A stretch of 64,000 bases of DNA, taken from positions 310,001-374,000 of the forward strand of contig CAVWNV010000013.1 of assembly GCA_963756515.1 (NCBI GenBank). The letters are read 5' to 3'. Made by a program: the position numbers and the translations under genes. The stretch's first letter is position 1. The number at the start of each line of letters is the position of its first letter. The notes beneath the pieces are model-generated. The model was given only the letters and a program-made list of their open reading frames with translations, did not search any database and was not told where the DNA came from. This document shows, piece by piece, positions 41,865 through 50,033 of this stretch. This DNA comes from Bog-756 sp963756515 (lineage in GTDB: Bacteria > Actinomycetota > Acidimicrobiia > Acidimicrobiales > RAAP-2).

Positions 41865-43028
41865 ATGGCCAATCCCCTCGGTCCGCTGGGACCTTCGGAC
41901 GAACGGCTCGACCATCAGATACCGGACACGTTCGCCACCGTGGGAGTCAGCGACCCGTCGTGGACGGAGAAGATCTGCGCCATGGCGGCGCGCCGGGACG
42001 GCTCGCTCCAGCTCGGCTTCGGCATGGGCAAGTACGCCAACCGCAACGTGCTCGACGGCTACGCCGGACTGTCGCGGGGGGCGGAACAGATCACGGTGCG
42101 GGGCAGTCGCCGGCTCTTTCCCGAACCGGACAGGACCGCGGCCGGACCCATCCGCTACGAGGTCCTGGAACCGATGAAGCGGGTCCGGTTCTCGCTCGAG
42201 GCCAACACCTGCCAGCCGCTGGCCTTCGAGTGGGATTTCGAAGCCGTCCTGCCTCCGGCCACCGAGGAGCGTACGCACCAGCGGACCCCGCTCGGGTACA
42301 GGGTCAGTGCCGACCTGGTCCGCTACCACCAGATCGGTACGGCGTCGGGTTGGGTCGAGATCGACGGGGAGCGCCACACCATCGATCCCGGGGAGTGGGT
42401 CTCGACCCGGGATCACTCGTGGGGGGTCCGCTACGACGTGGGCACCCCGGCCACCGACACCGACCCGTTCAACCCGGTGGCCGAGATGGACTTCCAGATG
42501 ATCTGGTGCCCGGTGCTCATGGCCGACCCCGACGGCACCCGCTGGGGGCTGTTCATGCACCTCGTGGACATCAGCGGCTTCGGTCACCAACACCGCACCG
42601 TGACCGGAGCGGTCGAGCACGTCGACGGCCGGACCGAACGAATGGCCGACATCCGCCCCGACCTCCAGTTCGATCCCTCCAACCGCCGCCTCCTGGGCGG
42701 CCGGGTGGACGTGACCATGGAGGACGGTGCCGCCCGCCACTTCGAGCTGGAGGTCCCCGGTGACACCGGCTTCCACCTCGGAGCTGGGCTCTACTTCGGG
42801 TGGAAGGGTCACCACCACGGCGAGTGGCGCGGCGAGCTCCACGTCGACGGGGAGCGGCTGGCCGACTGCCGGGATCCCGTCCTGGTCAGAGAGCTCCATC
42901 AGATACGCGACACCGTGGTCCACGTCCGGGATCTCGACACCGGCGCCGAGGGGTGGGGGAACTGTCAGCCCATGATGTGCGGATCGTTCCCCGACCGGGG
43001 GCTGAGCGCGGAGTCCTCGTTCTGGTAG
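41865..43028 (+). CDS. Conserved-looking 387-residue protein, unknown function
   Basis: Soluble, beta-rich, with many Trp, His and Asp residues and no signal peptide or membrane segment. The composition (RYHQIGTASGWVEIDGERH, STRDHSWGVRYDVGTP, HHHGEWRGELHVDGERLAD) recalls the double lipocalin-like fold of CrtC/tocopherol-cyclase and related DUF7064/DUF7065 proteins, where DHSWG is a common motif; this is pattern recognition, not a search result. Start fixed by AGGAGG. It is convergent with a phosphotransferase across a 43-bp gap holding a hairpin. A role in modifying a small lipophilic molecule is speculation. Confidence 0.7.
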   Translation: MANPLGPLGPSDERLDHQIPDTFATVGVSDPSWTEKICAMAARRDGSLQLGFGMGKYANRNVLDGYAGLSRGAEQITVRGSRRLFPEPDRTAAGPIRYEVLEPMKRVRFSLEANTCQPLAFEWDFEAVLPPATEERTHQRTPLGYRVSADLVRYHQIGTASGWVEIDGERHTIDPGEWVSTRDHSWGVRYDVGTPATDTDPFNPVAEMDFQMIWCPVLMADPDGTRWGLFMHLVDISGFGHQHRTVTGAVEHVDGRTERMADIRPDLQFDPSNRRLLGGRVDVTMEDGAARHFELEVPGDTGFHLGAGLYFGWKGHHHGEWRGELHVDGERLADCRDPVLVRELHQIRDTVVHVRDLDTGAEGWGNCQPMMCGSFPDRGLSAESSFW

Positions 43029-43042
43029 GCCCCGGGCTGCAA

Positions 43043-43078
43043 CCGGTGACGGCCGGCCCGGACAGGAACCGTCACCGG
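43043..43078. terminator. Bidirectional terminator-like hairpin between convergent genes
   Basis: CCGGTGACGG (43043-43052) and CCGTCACCGG (43069-43078) pair perfectly over 10 bp with a 16-nt loop. The right arm overlaps the stop codon of the phosphotransferase gene. No T-tract follows, as is common in high-GC actinobacteria. Confidence 0.5.
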
Positions 43079-44247
43079 GCCACACCCTCCCAGTAGGAGC
43101 CGTCCATCATGCCGCGGAGCGACGCCCGATGGATGATCAGATCGTCGATGTCGTCGGGCTCGGTGGCCTCGCCGAAGAAGATGGCCCGCTCCGTCACCCG
43201 ACGCATGATGGCACCGTGCCTGGTGGCGGCGAAGACCAAGTACCAGGTCAGGTCTCCCGGCGAGTAGCCCGAGACCTCGGCGTAGGCCCGGCCCACGTCC
43301 ACGGGGCGGAACATCTCCGGGAGTCCGGGGGCGCCGAGGTCGGTGGCCAGATCCTGAAAGAAGCGATGCAGATAGCACATCCAACCCAGGTCGACCTCGG
43401 GGGGAGCCACCGACGCCATCTCCCAATCGAGGACCGCCACCACCCGGTGCTGGTCGAACATCATGTTGCCGATCCGGCTGTCCCCCCAGGACAGGACATC
43501 GGCACCGACTTCGGCGGGAGCGTGCTCGTCCAACCACGAGAAGCACTGGTCGAGCAGAGGCGACGGCCTGTCCCCCACTACCCAGGCGGTGTAGCGCCTC
43601 CAGTGGTTCACGAGGCGGTGCAGCGACGTCGGCCCGGATGCATCGGGCCGCAGGAATTCGAGATCGTGGCGGTCGGGGGTGATGGAGTGGATGCCGGCCA
43701 GGGCCTCCACCACCGACTGCTGGAGGGCGGCCCGCTCGGCCGGACCGGAGTCGAAGAACCAGTTGTCGCCGAACGTGTAGGGCAGGACGTCGGGAGGCAC
43801 GGCGCCGTCCACCCGTTTCATCACGAAGAACGGGCCACCGAGCACGGACGGGTCCGGTTCGTACCAGGTCGTCTCGGGAACCGGGACGGAGGTCTGTTCC
43901 CGCACCAGCCGCATGACCCGGAACTGCATGGCCAGGTCGTAGGTGGTGAAGACGGGATACGCGGTGTCCGGGGGCTCGATACGCGCCACCAGACGGTGTT
44001 CGACGACGGCACCGTCGACGGTCCACTCCGCCGTGAAGAGCAGCGTCTCCGAGGACATGCCGTTGCCCTCGGGACTGGCCACGTCGGTGATGACCGGACG
44101 GCTTCCGGGCTCGAGGGTCCCACCCAACCACTCCTGGAGCCGTTCGGCCGTCTCGGCCGGATCACGGGTGGAGGTGGTGATGTGGTCGGCATCCATCTCG
44201 ACGCCGCCGGTGGCGGACTCGGTTCCGATCGAAGCGTCCGTGCCCAT
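43072..44247 (-). CDS. Phosphotransferase family protein (APH / ADCK-like kinase fold)
   Basis: A 391-residue protein of the aminoglycoside-phosphotransferase-like family, which contains kinases for many small molecules. Motifs: LVARIEPPDTAYPVFTTYDL (nucleotide-binding region), GGPFFVMKRVDG (hinge), the catalytic loop VLSWGDSRIGNMMFD (Trp-Gly-Asp instead of His-Gly-Asp) and VLDWEMASVAPPEVDLGWM for metal binding. The family is common in actinobacterial lipid-metabolism regions. The ATG at 44247 is preceded by GGAAAGGGGG. It is convergent with the unknown 387-residue protein, so the two may act on the same compound, but that is inference. Confidence 0.85.
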   Translation of the reverse strand: MGTDASIGTESATGGVEMDADHITTSTRDPAETAERLQEWLGGTLEPGSRPVITDVASPEGNGMSSETLLFTAEWTVDGAVVEHRLVARIEPPDTAYPVFTTYDLAMQFRVMRLVREQTSVPVPETTWYEPDPSVLGGPFFVMKRVDGAVPPDVLPYTFGDNWFFDSGPAERAALQQSVVEALAGIHSITPDRHDLEFLRPDASGPTSLHRLVNHWRRYTAWVVGDRPSPLLDQCFSWLDEHAPAEVGADVLSWGDSRIGNMMFDQHRVVAVLDWEMASVAPPEVDLGWMCYLHRFFQDLATDLGAPGLPEMFRPVDVGRAYAEVSGYSPGDLTWYLVFAATRHGAIMRRVTERAIFFGEATEPDDIDDLIIHRASLRGMMDGSYWEGVAR

Positions 44248-44328
44248 GGATCCCCCTTTCCTCTGTGACGAACCGGGGGCAGGTCTACCACCCCGTCCGG
44301 ACCAGGCCGGTCCACGGAACCTCCCGGC

Positions 44329-45330
44329 TCAGCGCGGGGGAACCATGGGGAGCACGACGGCGTCGGCCCGGGTTCTCGGACCGTCGGCGCCGTGGACCGC
44401 CACACCGACGGCGGCCGGCGGTGTCACGCGACGGTGCAACGTGGCCAGTGCCACCACGGCCTGATGACCGGGCGACCACGCCACCGAGGACAGCCGGCCC
44501 ACCTCGTGCTCACCGTCCTGGGTCCAGACCGGGGCCCCGACCAGCGGATCCACTGAACCGTCCCGGGCGGCGCGGCCGGCCTGACCTCCGACGACCACAC
44601 CGCAGAGGCGACGGGCCACGTTCGAACCCCGGGCATCCAGGCGGGCCACCAGCTCCTGGCCGGTGAAGCAGCCCTTCGTGAACGAGACGGCCCGGTCGAC
44701 CAGCCCGACCTCGGCCGCGATGGTCCCGGCCACCACTTCACGACCGTTGACCGGTACACCGGCCTCGATCCGGGCCGCCTCCCACGCCTCGTCCGGGCAC
44801 CGGGTCACCTGGTCGGACACCCACGTCCCCATGCCCACCCCGGTCCGTGGCCCCAACAGGTCGACACCGCCCAGGCCGGGCCAGTCCACCGGGACCACCA
44901 GCGGGGGCGTCCCGACCACGGCCGAGGCGGCGCCCGGACCCCGCAGCGCCACGGACTCCCAGTCGAGCGGCTCGAATTGCACGGCGACGCGAAGACGGAA
45001 CCGCCCGAGCCGCTCCACCATGGCCGCCCCGAAACCCCGGTCGGTGTCGAGCACGAACTCGTCCTCGTCCATCCGGGTAACCCTCAGGTAGACCTCGACC
45101 TTCCCCTGCGGGCTGAGCAGCAGCGCATCGGCCGACTGGCCACGTCCGAGGGCCTCGACGTCCTGACTGCACTGGCCCTGGAGGTACGAGGCGGCGTCGG
45201 CCCCGGTCGCCTGCACCACGTCACGCCGGAGCACATGGAGACCGACACCGGTGCGCAGGGCGTCGTAAGCGGCCTCTGCGTCCGTGGGGTCGGTGCCGGC
45301 TGGGTCGCCGATACCGCCGGTGCCGGTCAC
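44329..45330 (-). CDS. ygfZ: YgfZ/GcvT-fold folate-binding protein
   Basis: A 333-residue protein related to the GcvT aminomethyltransferase fold. The YgfZ signature KGCFTGQE is at residues 219-226, with the conserved Cys. YLQGQCSQDVEAL and LLSPQGKVEVYLRV near the N-terminus match the family. YgfZ (IBA57-related) proteins help assemble or repair iron-sulfur clusters in a folate-dependent way. GTG at 45330 overlaps the trpE stop as GTGA, so it is the last gene of the his-trpE operon. Confidence 0.88.
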   Translation of the reverse strand: MTGTGGIGDPAGTDPTDAEAAYDALRTGVGLHVLRRDVVQATGADAASYLQGQCSQDVEALGRGQSADALLLSPQGKVEVYLRVTRMDEDEFVLDTDRGFGAAMVERLGRFRLRVAVQFEPLDWESVALRGPGAASAVVGTPPLVVPVDWPGLGGVDLLGPRTGVGMGTWVSDQVTRCPDEAWEAARIEAGVPVNGREVVAGTIAAEVGLVDRAVSFTKGCFTGQELVARLDARGSNVARRLCGVVVGGQAGRAARDGSVDPLVGAPVWTQDGEHEVGRLSSVAWSPGHQAVVALATLHRRVTPPAAVGVAVHGADGPRTRADAVVLPMVPPR

Positions 45331-46898
45331 GGCGTCACCTCGGCCACCTCGGCCACCCGGGCCGCTCGGGCCATGGCCACGGCCGACAGCAGGGCGGCCG
45401 CCTTGTGGAAGCACTCGGCATTCTCCGACTCCGGGTCGCTGTCGGCGACGATGCCGGCGCCGGCCTGCACCGACGCCCGGCCGTCGGGGCCCACGGTCAT
45501 GGTCCGGATGGCGATGGCGGTGTCGAGATTGCCGGAGAAGTCGAGGTAGCCCACGACCCCTCCGTAGACACCTCGCTTGGTCGGTTCGAGGTCGTCGATG
45601 ATCTCCATGGCCCGCACCTTGGGTGCGCCGGACAGCGTGCCGGCCGGAAGCGTGGCGCGGAGCACGTCGATGGGACCCTTCCCCGGTGCCAGCCGGCCGG
45701 AGACCTGGGAGGTGAGGTGCATGATGTGGCTGTAGAGCTCGACCGTCATCATCTCGTCCACCACTTCGGTGCCGAAGCGGACCACCCGGCCCACGTCGTT
45801 GCGGGCCAGGTCCACCAACATCACGTGCTCCGCCACCTCCTTGGGATCCTCGACCAGCTCGCCGCGGAGACGACCGTCTTCTTCGGGGGTCGAGCCCCGG
45901 GGCCGCGACCCGGCGATGGGTCGGGACACCACGGTGCCCTCACGGAGGCGGACCATGGGTTCGGGTGACGCTCCCACCACGGTGACCTCGGGGAACCGAA
46001 GGAAGTACAGGTAGGGGCTCGGGTTGACCAGGCGGAGGACCCGGTAGACGTCGAAGGGCTCGGCCCCGAGGTCGTCGAGGTCGTACCGCTGGGACAGGAC
46101 GACCTGGAACACGTCCCCGGCCGTCACGTGCTCCTTGGCCGCCCGGACGGCGTCCTCGTAGAGCGAATCGGTCATGGTGCGGTCGACCGTTCTCGTCGCC
46201 GGGAGGCGCTCCGGTAGCAACCGGGGTTGCTGGTCGAGGGGCCGGAAGCAGTCGAGGGCCAGCGCGTCGAGCCGCTCGAGGGCATCGCGGTGGGCGGCGT
46301 CGAGGTCGTCGGGTCCCCACGACGGATCGACCACCACGTTGTCGATGAGGACCACGCGCTGACGCCAGTGGTCGAACGCGGCCAGCTGCCCGATGACGAC
46401 CAGTACGGCGTCGGGATGCCCGAGGTCGTCGGGTGGCACCCGGGGCAGGTGCTCGACCTCTCGGACGACGTCGTAGCCGAGGTAGCCGACCAGGCCGGCA
46501 TGGAGGGGAGGCAACCCGGCCAGGTCGGGGGAGTCGAACGAATCGAGGACGGCTTCGAGGGCGGCCAGCACTCCCCCGTCCCCGGTGACCCGGCCTCCGG
46601 TGGTGGCGTCGAGGTCCAGCTCGCCCTCAGTACGGACGTGGCGACCTCGGGCGGTGATGGTGGCCAGGGGACGGCGTCCGACGAACGAGTAGCGGCCCCA
46701 CCGCTCCCCTCCCTCGACCGACTCGAGCAGAAAGCCGGCGTGGCCCTCGGCCTCCACCATCTGGAGGAACGCGGCCACCGGCGTCAGGGTGTCGGCCACC
46801 AGCTCCCGCCAGACCGGCACGATGCGGTGACGCTGGGCCAGCGCCCTGAACCCGGCGACGCCGGGGCCGGTCGGTGCCGCGTTCGGGGGTGCGGTCAC
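45327..46898 (-). CDS. trpE: Anthranilate synthase component I
   Basis: A 523-residue chorismate-utilising enzyme making anthranilate with TrpG. The N-terminal feedback region has FLLESVEGGERWGRYSFVG, where LLES is the tryptophan-binding motif. The catalytic part shows FQVVLSQRYD, SRPIAGSRPRGSTPEEDG, VDLARNDVGRVV, TLPAGTLSGAPKVRAMEIID and GVVGYLDFSGNLDTAIAIRT. GTG start overlaps the hisI stop. Anthranilate synthase rather than MenF or PabB is favoured by LLES and by the trp genes nearby. trpG and trpD are not in the window. Confidence 0.94.
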   Translation of the reverse strand: MTAPPNAAPTGPGVAGFRALAQRHRIVPVWRELVADTLTPVAAFLQMVEAEGHAGFLLESVEGGERWGRYSFVGRRPLATITARGRHVRTEGELDLDATTGGRVTGDGGVLAALEAVLDSFDSPDLAGLPPLHAGLVGYLGYDVVREVEHLPRVPPDDLGHPDAVLVVIGQLAAFDHWRQRVVLIDNVVVDPSWGPDDLDAAHRDALERLDALALDCFRPLDQQPRLLPERLPATRTVDRTMTDSLYEDAVRAAKEHVTAGDVFQVVLSQRYDLDDLGAEPFDVYRVLRLVNPSPYLYFLRFPEVTVVGASPEPMVRLREGTVVSRPIAGSRPRGSTPEEDGRLRGELVEDPKEVAEHVMLVDLARNDVGRVVRFGTEVVDEMMTVELYSHIMHLTSQVSGRLAPGKGPIDVLRATLPAGTLSGAPKVRAMEIIDDLEPTKRGVYGGVVGYLDFSGNLDTAIAIRTMTVGPDGRASVQAGAGIVADSDPESENAECFHKAAALLSAVAMARAARVAEVAEVTP

Positions 46899-47290
46899 GG
46901 TTCGCTCGGTGCCGGACCGAAGGACCGGAAGAAGCAGCTGCGGTTGCCGGTGTGGCAGGCCCCGGCACCGGCCTGGTCCACTTCCACCAGGAGCGCGTCA
47001 CCGTCGCAGTCGAAGCGGACGCTGCGAACGTACTGTCGGTCCCCGGACGTCTCTCCCTTGCACCAGAACTCCTGGCGACTGCGGCTCCAGAACCAGGTCC
47101 GACCGGTCTCGAGCGTCCGGCGCAGGGATTCGGCGCTCATCCAGGCGAACATGAGGACGGCGCCGTCGGACGCGTCCTGGACGATGGCCCCTACGAGCCC
47201 GTCCCGGTTGTAGTCGATCTCCCCCAGCTGCTCCTCGGTGAAGGGGACGGGTGAGGCTTCGAAGCCGTCGGTGGTCGGGGTGGTGGTCAC
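46895..47290 (-). CDS. hisI: Phosphoribosyl-AMP cyclohydrolase
   Basis: A 131-residue enzyme opening the purine ring in histidine synthesis. Conserved WFWSRSRQEFWCKGETSG, the metal-binding DCDGDALL and the Cys-containing CHTGNRSCFF are present. It is a single-function HisI without a HisE domain. GTG start at 47290, 107 bp after the GroES-like gene; AGGGAG 11-16 nt upstream could serve as a weak ribosome-binding site. It overlaps trpE as GTGA. Confidence 0.95.
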   Translation of the reverse strand: MTTTPTTDGFEASPVPFTEEQLGEIDYNRDGLVGAIVQDASDGAVLMFAWMSAESLRRTLETGRTWFWSRSRQEFWCKGETSGDRQYVRSVRFDCDGDALLVEVDQAGAGACHTGNRSCFFRSFGPAPSEP

Positions 47291-47397
47291 GAGTTTTGGA
47301 CTCCCTGGTGTGCAGTCTTCCGGTTGGAGGGCCCGGTGCGTTGGGACCGGGCCGCGATGGCGCGGTGTCGGCTGGGCCGCCCGGTCGGACGGCCCGG

Positions 47398-47766
47398 TCA
47401 GAGGTACAGGCCGGTGCCCCCGTCGATGCGGGTGGCGGCCACGGCGTGGATGTCCCGCTCGCGCAGGATCACGTACTCGTCGCCTTGGACCTCGACCTCG
47501 AACCGGTCCTCGGGATTGAAGAGCACGTTGTCGCCCACCTTGACCGAGCGGACGTGAGGACCCACGGCCACCGCCTCGGCCCAGGCCAGACGGCGCGACA
47601 CCTGGGCCGTGGCCGGAATCAGGATGCCGGCCCTCGATCGGCGCTCGCCGTCGGCCGGCCCGACCTGGACCAGCACCCGGTCGGCCAGCACGGTGATGGC
47701 CAATTTGGCCGGGGTGCCGTCGCCATTAGGGCTGGTCGCCGGGGCTTCGGGGGTTGTGGTGGCCAC
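47398..47766 (-). CDS. GroES-like co-chaperonin paralogue
   Basis: A 122-residue protein with the GroES (Cpn10) beta-barrel pattern: ITVLADRVLVQVGPADGERR, a mobile-loop-like segment AGILIPATAQVSRRLAWAEA, then VAVGPHVRSVKVGDNVLFNP and YVILRERDIHAV. The N-terminal 22 residues are Pro/Thr-rich and extra. The usual mobile-loop Ile-Val-Leu tripeptide reads GIL-IP here, so binding to GroEL is uncertain. No groEL is adjacent; the gene sits between hisF and hisI. GTG start 6 nt after TAGCCT suggests its own promoter. Confidence 0.8.
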   Translation of the reverse strand: MATTTPEAPATSPNGDGTPAKLAITVLADRVLVQVGPADGERRSRAGILIPATAQVSRRLAWAEAVAVGPHVRSVKVGDNVLFNPEDRFEVEVQGDEYVILRERDIHAVAATRIDGGTGLYL

Positions 47767-47772
47767 AGCCAG

Positions 47773-47778
47773 AGGCTA
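47773..47778 (-). promoter_or_regulatory. -10 box TAGCCT, leaderless start of the GroES-like gene
   Basis: TAGCCT 6 nt before GTG 47766, inside the 30-bp gap after hisF, giving a possible internal promoter for groES-like, hisI, trpE and ygfZ. Confidence 0.5.
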
Positions 47779-47796
47779 TCGCAGGGGCCGGTGGCC

Positions 47797-48594
47797 TCAG
47801 TCGCCCGGCCACCCCGCCGGTGGCCGGACCGCCACCCCGGCGGCCAGGAGGTGGGCCTTGGCCTCGGCCACCGTGAACTCACCCAGATGGAAGATGGAAG
47901 CGGCCAGCACGGCGTCGGCGCCGCCGCGGAGGGCCCCTTCGGCCAGGTGGGCCAAGCTCCCCACGCCACCCGAGGCGATAACCGGCACCGGGCAGCGGTC
48001 CGTCACCCGGTGGGTCAACTCGAGGTCGAATCCGTCCCGGGTCCCGTCGCGGTCCATGGACGTCAACAGGATCTCCCCGGCGCCCAGGTCCGAGCACCGC
48101 TCGGCCCAGGCCAGGGCGTCGAGCCCGGTCGGGGTGCGGCCCCCGTGCGTGAACACCTGCCAGCCGGGATCGGCTCCCGGCCCCGGATCGGGCCGGCGGC
48201 GGGCGTCGACGGCAACGACCACGCACTGGCTCCCGAACTCCTCGGCCAGTTCGGCCACGAGTTCGGGCCGGTCGACGGCAGCGGTGTTCACCCCGACCTT
48301 GTCGGCACCGGCCCGAAGGAGGTGCCGGGCGTCCTCGACCGACCGTACGCCGCCGCCGACGGTGAAGGGGATGAAGACGACCTCGGCGGTGCGGTACACG
48401 ACGTCCACCATGGTCCGACGGCGGTCCGACGATGCCGTGATGTCGAGGAAGACCAGTTCGTCGGCGCCCTGGGCGTCATAACGGGTGGCCAGCTCCACCG
48501 GGTCACCGGCATCGAACAGGTCGGTGAAGCGGACCCCCTTGACCACCCGTCCGGCGTCGACGTCGAGGCACGGGATCACCCGGACGTTGCGCAC
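47797..48594 (-). CDS. hisF: Imidazole glycerol phosphate synthase, cyclase subunit
   Basis: A 265-residue TIM barrel using ammonia from HisH to make IGP and AICAR. Catalytic Asp11 in RVIPCLDVDAGRVVKG and Asp130 in VVVAVDARRR are present, with the phosphate-binding loops TVGGGVRS and IASGGVG. The GTG at 48594 lies within the end of hisA (19-bp overlap), which is unusual but fits the conserved N-terminus VRNVRVIPCLDV. Confidence 0.96.
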   Translation of the reverse strand: MRNVRVIPCLDVDAGRVVKGVRFTDLFDAGDPVELATRYDAQGADELVFLDITASSDRRRTMVDVVYRTAEVVFIPFTVGGGVRSVEDARHLLRAGADKVGVNTAAVDRPELVAELAEEFGSQCVVVAVDARRRPDPGPGADPGWQVFTHGGRTPTGLDALAWAERCSDLGAGEILLTSMDRDGTRDGFDLELTHRVTDRCPVPVIASGGVGSLAHLAEGALRGGADAVLAASIFHLGEFTVAEAKAHLLAAGVAVRPPAGWPGD

Positions 48595-49388
48595 GCCGCC
48601 ACCCCCTCTTCGACGGTCATGGTCCCGTCCACCAACGCCTTGCCGGTGATGGCACCGGCCAGTCGTCGCACCATGGAGCCACCGGCGCCGGGATGGGCGT
48701 CGGCGTCGGGATGGTCGTCGGAGTCGGGCGCTGGTGCCACGGCCAGGACCGACAGGGCCACGATGTCGGCCACCGCCCCCACACCCCCCGAGGCGATCAC
48801 CGGGATGGAGGTGGAGGCCAGTACGGAGCGGAGCCCCTCGAGGTCCGGGCCGGCCAGGGTGCCGTCCCGGTCGATGGCGGTCACGATCACCGCGGCCAGG
48901 CCCGCACCGGCCAGGCCCTCCAGCACCTCGGTCACCGACCGGCCCGTCCCCTGCTCCCAGCCCCGCACCGCCACCTCGGTCCGACCGTCGGGATGGCGCC
49001 GGTAGTCGACCCCGACGGCCACCCGACCGGGATACCGGGCGGCCAGGGTGTGGACCCGGTCCGGGTCGTCGAGCGCCAGGGTGCCGAGGACGACCCTCCG
49101 GACGCCCCCGGCGAGGAGCTCGTCGACGTCGGCTTCCGACCGCACCCCACCGCCGGACTGCACCGGCACGTCGACGGCGGAGGCGATGGACAGGACCGTG
49201 GGCCGATTGGCGGGCCGGCCCAGGCGGGCCGCGTCGAGGTCCACCACGTGCAGCCAGCGTGCCCCCCCGACCACGAACCGGCGGGCCAGGGCCACCGGAT
49301 CGCCGTAGTCGTGTTGGCGGTCGAAGTCGCCCTGGGTCAGGCGGACCGCACCTCCGTCCCGGAGGTCGATGGCCGGATAGAGGTCCAT
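48576..49388 (-). CDS. hisA: ProFAR isomerase (HisA)
   Basis: A 270-residue TIM barrel isomerising ProFAR. Conserved LYPAIDLRDGGAVRLTQGDF, WLHVVDLDAARLGRPANR, VQSGGGVRSE, AIDRDGTLAGPDLE and IASGGVGAVADI. Near the C-terminus an Asp/Pro/Gly-rich insertion of about 25 residues (AVAPAPDSDDHPDADAHPGA) precedes AITGKALVDGTMTVEE; most HisA proteins lack it. The GGGVR form looks like HisA rather than the dual-function PriA (SGGIR), and a separate trpF exists. ATG overlaps the hisH stop as TGATG. Confidence 0.94.
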   Translation of the reverse strand: MDLYPAIDLRDGGAVRLTQGDFDRQHDYGDPVALARRFVVGGARWLHVVDLDAARLGRPANRPTVLSIASAVDVPVQSGGGVRSEADVDELLAGGVRRVVLGTLALDDPDRVHTLAARYPGRVAVGVDYRRHPDGRTEVAVRGWEQGTGRSVTEVLEGLAGAGLAAVIVTAIDRDGTLAGPDLEGLRSVLASTSIPVIASGGVGAVADIVALSVLAVAPAPDSDDHPDADAHPGAGGSMVRRLAGAITGKALVDGTMTVEEGVAACATSG

Positions 49389-50002
49389 CACGGTGTGGTG
49401 GAGTGGACGGTCCGGACGAAGTTGGCCAGTATCCCGAGCCCGACGGCTCCGGACTTCTCGGGGTGGAACTGGGTCCCCCACACCCGGCCCCGTTCGGCCG
49501 TGGCCGTCACCGTCGCCCCGTAGTCGCAGGTGGACGTGGTGTCCGCCGTCAGCTCGGGCGCGTAGGAGTGTACGAAGTAGACCCAGGCCGGTGGCGCCAC
49601 CCGGTCCAACAGACCGCGCCCGGTGCCCACCCGCTCCAGCTGGTTCCACTGCATCTGGGGGTGCTTGACCCCGGGGGGAAGGCGCCGGACCATCCCGTCC
49701 AGCACACCGAGCCCGGGCTCGGTCGGACTCTCGTCTGAGCCCTGGTAGAGCAGTTGGAAGCCCACGCAGATCCCGAGGAACGGCACGTCCGACTCGACGG
49801 CCCGGCGCGCCGCCCGGTCCAGACCGGTGGCCCGGAGCGCCTGCGCACAACGGCCGAACGCACCCACACCCGGCAGCACCACCCCATCGGCCTCGCCGGC
49901 CCGGTCAGGGTCGTCGACCAGCTGGGCGTCGGCGCCCAGGTGCTGGAGGGCCTTCTCCGCCGAGCGGAGATTGCCGATGCCGTAGTCGAGGACGGCGATC
50001 AC
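49388..50002 (-). CDS. hisH: Imidazole glycerol phosphate synthase, glutaminase subunit
   Basis: A 204-residue class I glutamine amidotransferase supplying ammonia to HisF. Catalytic Cys79 in FLGICVGFQLL, His180 and Glu182 in WGTQFHPEKSG. The oxyanion region LPGVGAFG is intact. GTG at 50002 gives the canonical N-terminus VIAVLDYGIGNLRS; a longer frame would overlap hisB. It ends overlapping hisA. Confidence 0.95.
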   Translation of the reverse strand: MIAVLDYGIGNLRSAEKALQHLGADAQLVDDPDRAGEADGVVLPGVGAFGRCAQALRATGLDRAARRAVESDVPFLGICVGFQLLYQGSDESPTEPGLGVLDGMVRRLPPGVKHPQMQWNQLERVGTGRGLLDRVAPPAWVYFVHSYAPELTADTTSTCDYGATVTATAERGRVWGTQFHPEKSGAVGLGILANFVRTVHSTTP

Positions 50003-50033
50003 GGCCGAACGGGTGGGACGACACTGTCGGCTG

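Noticed and set aside
48576..49388. HisA as a PriA-type bifunctional isomerase
   Set aside because: The active-site segment reads VQSGGGVR rather than the SGGIR form typical of PriA, and a separate trpF is encoded; left open only as a test because trpF is frameshifted.
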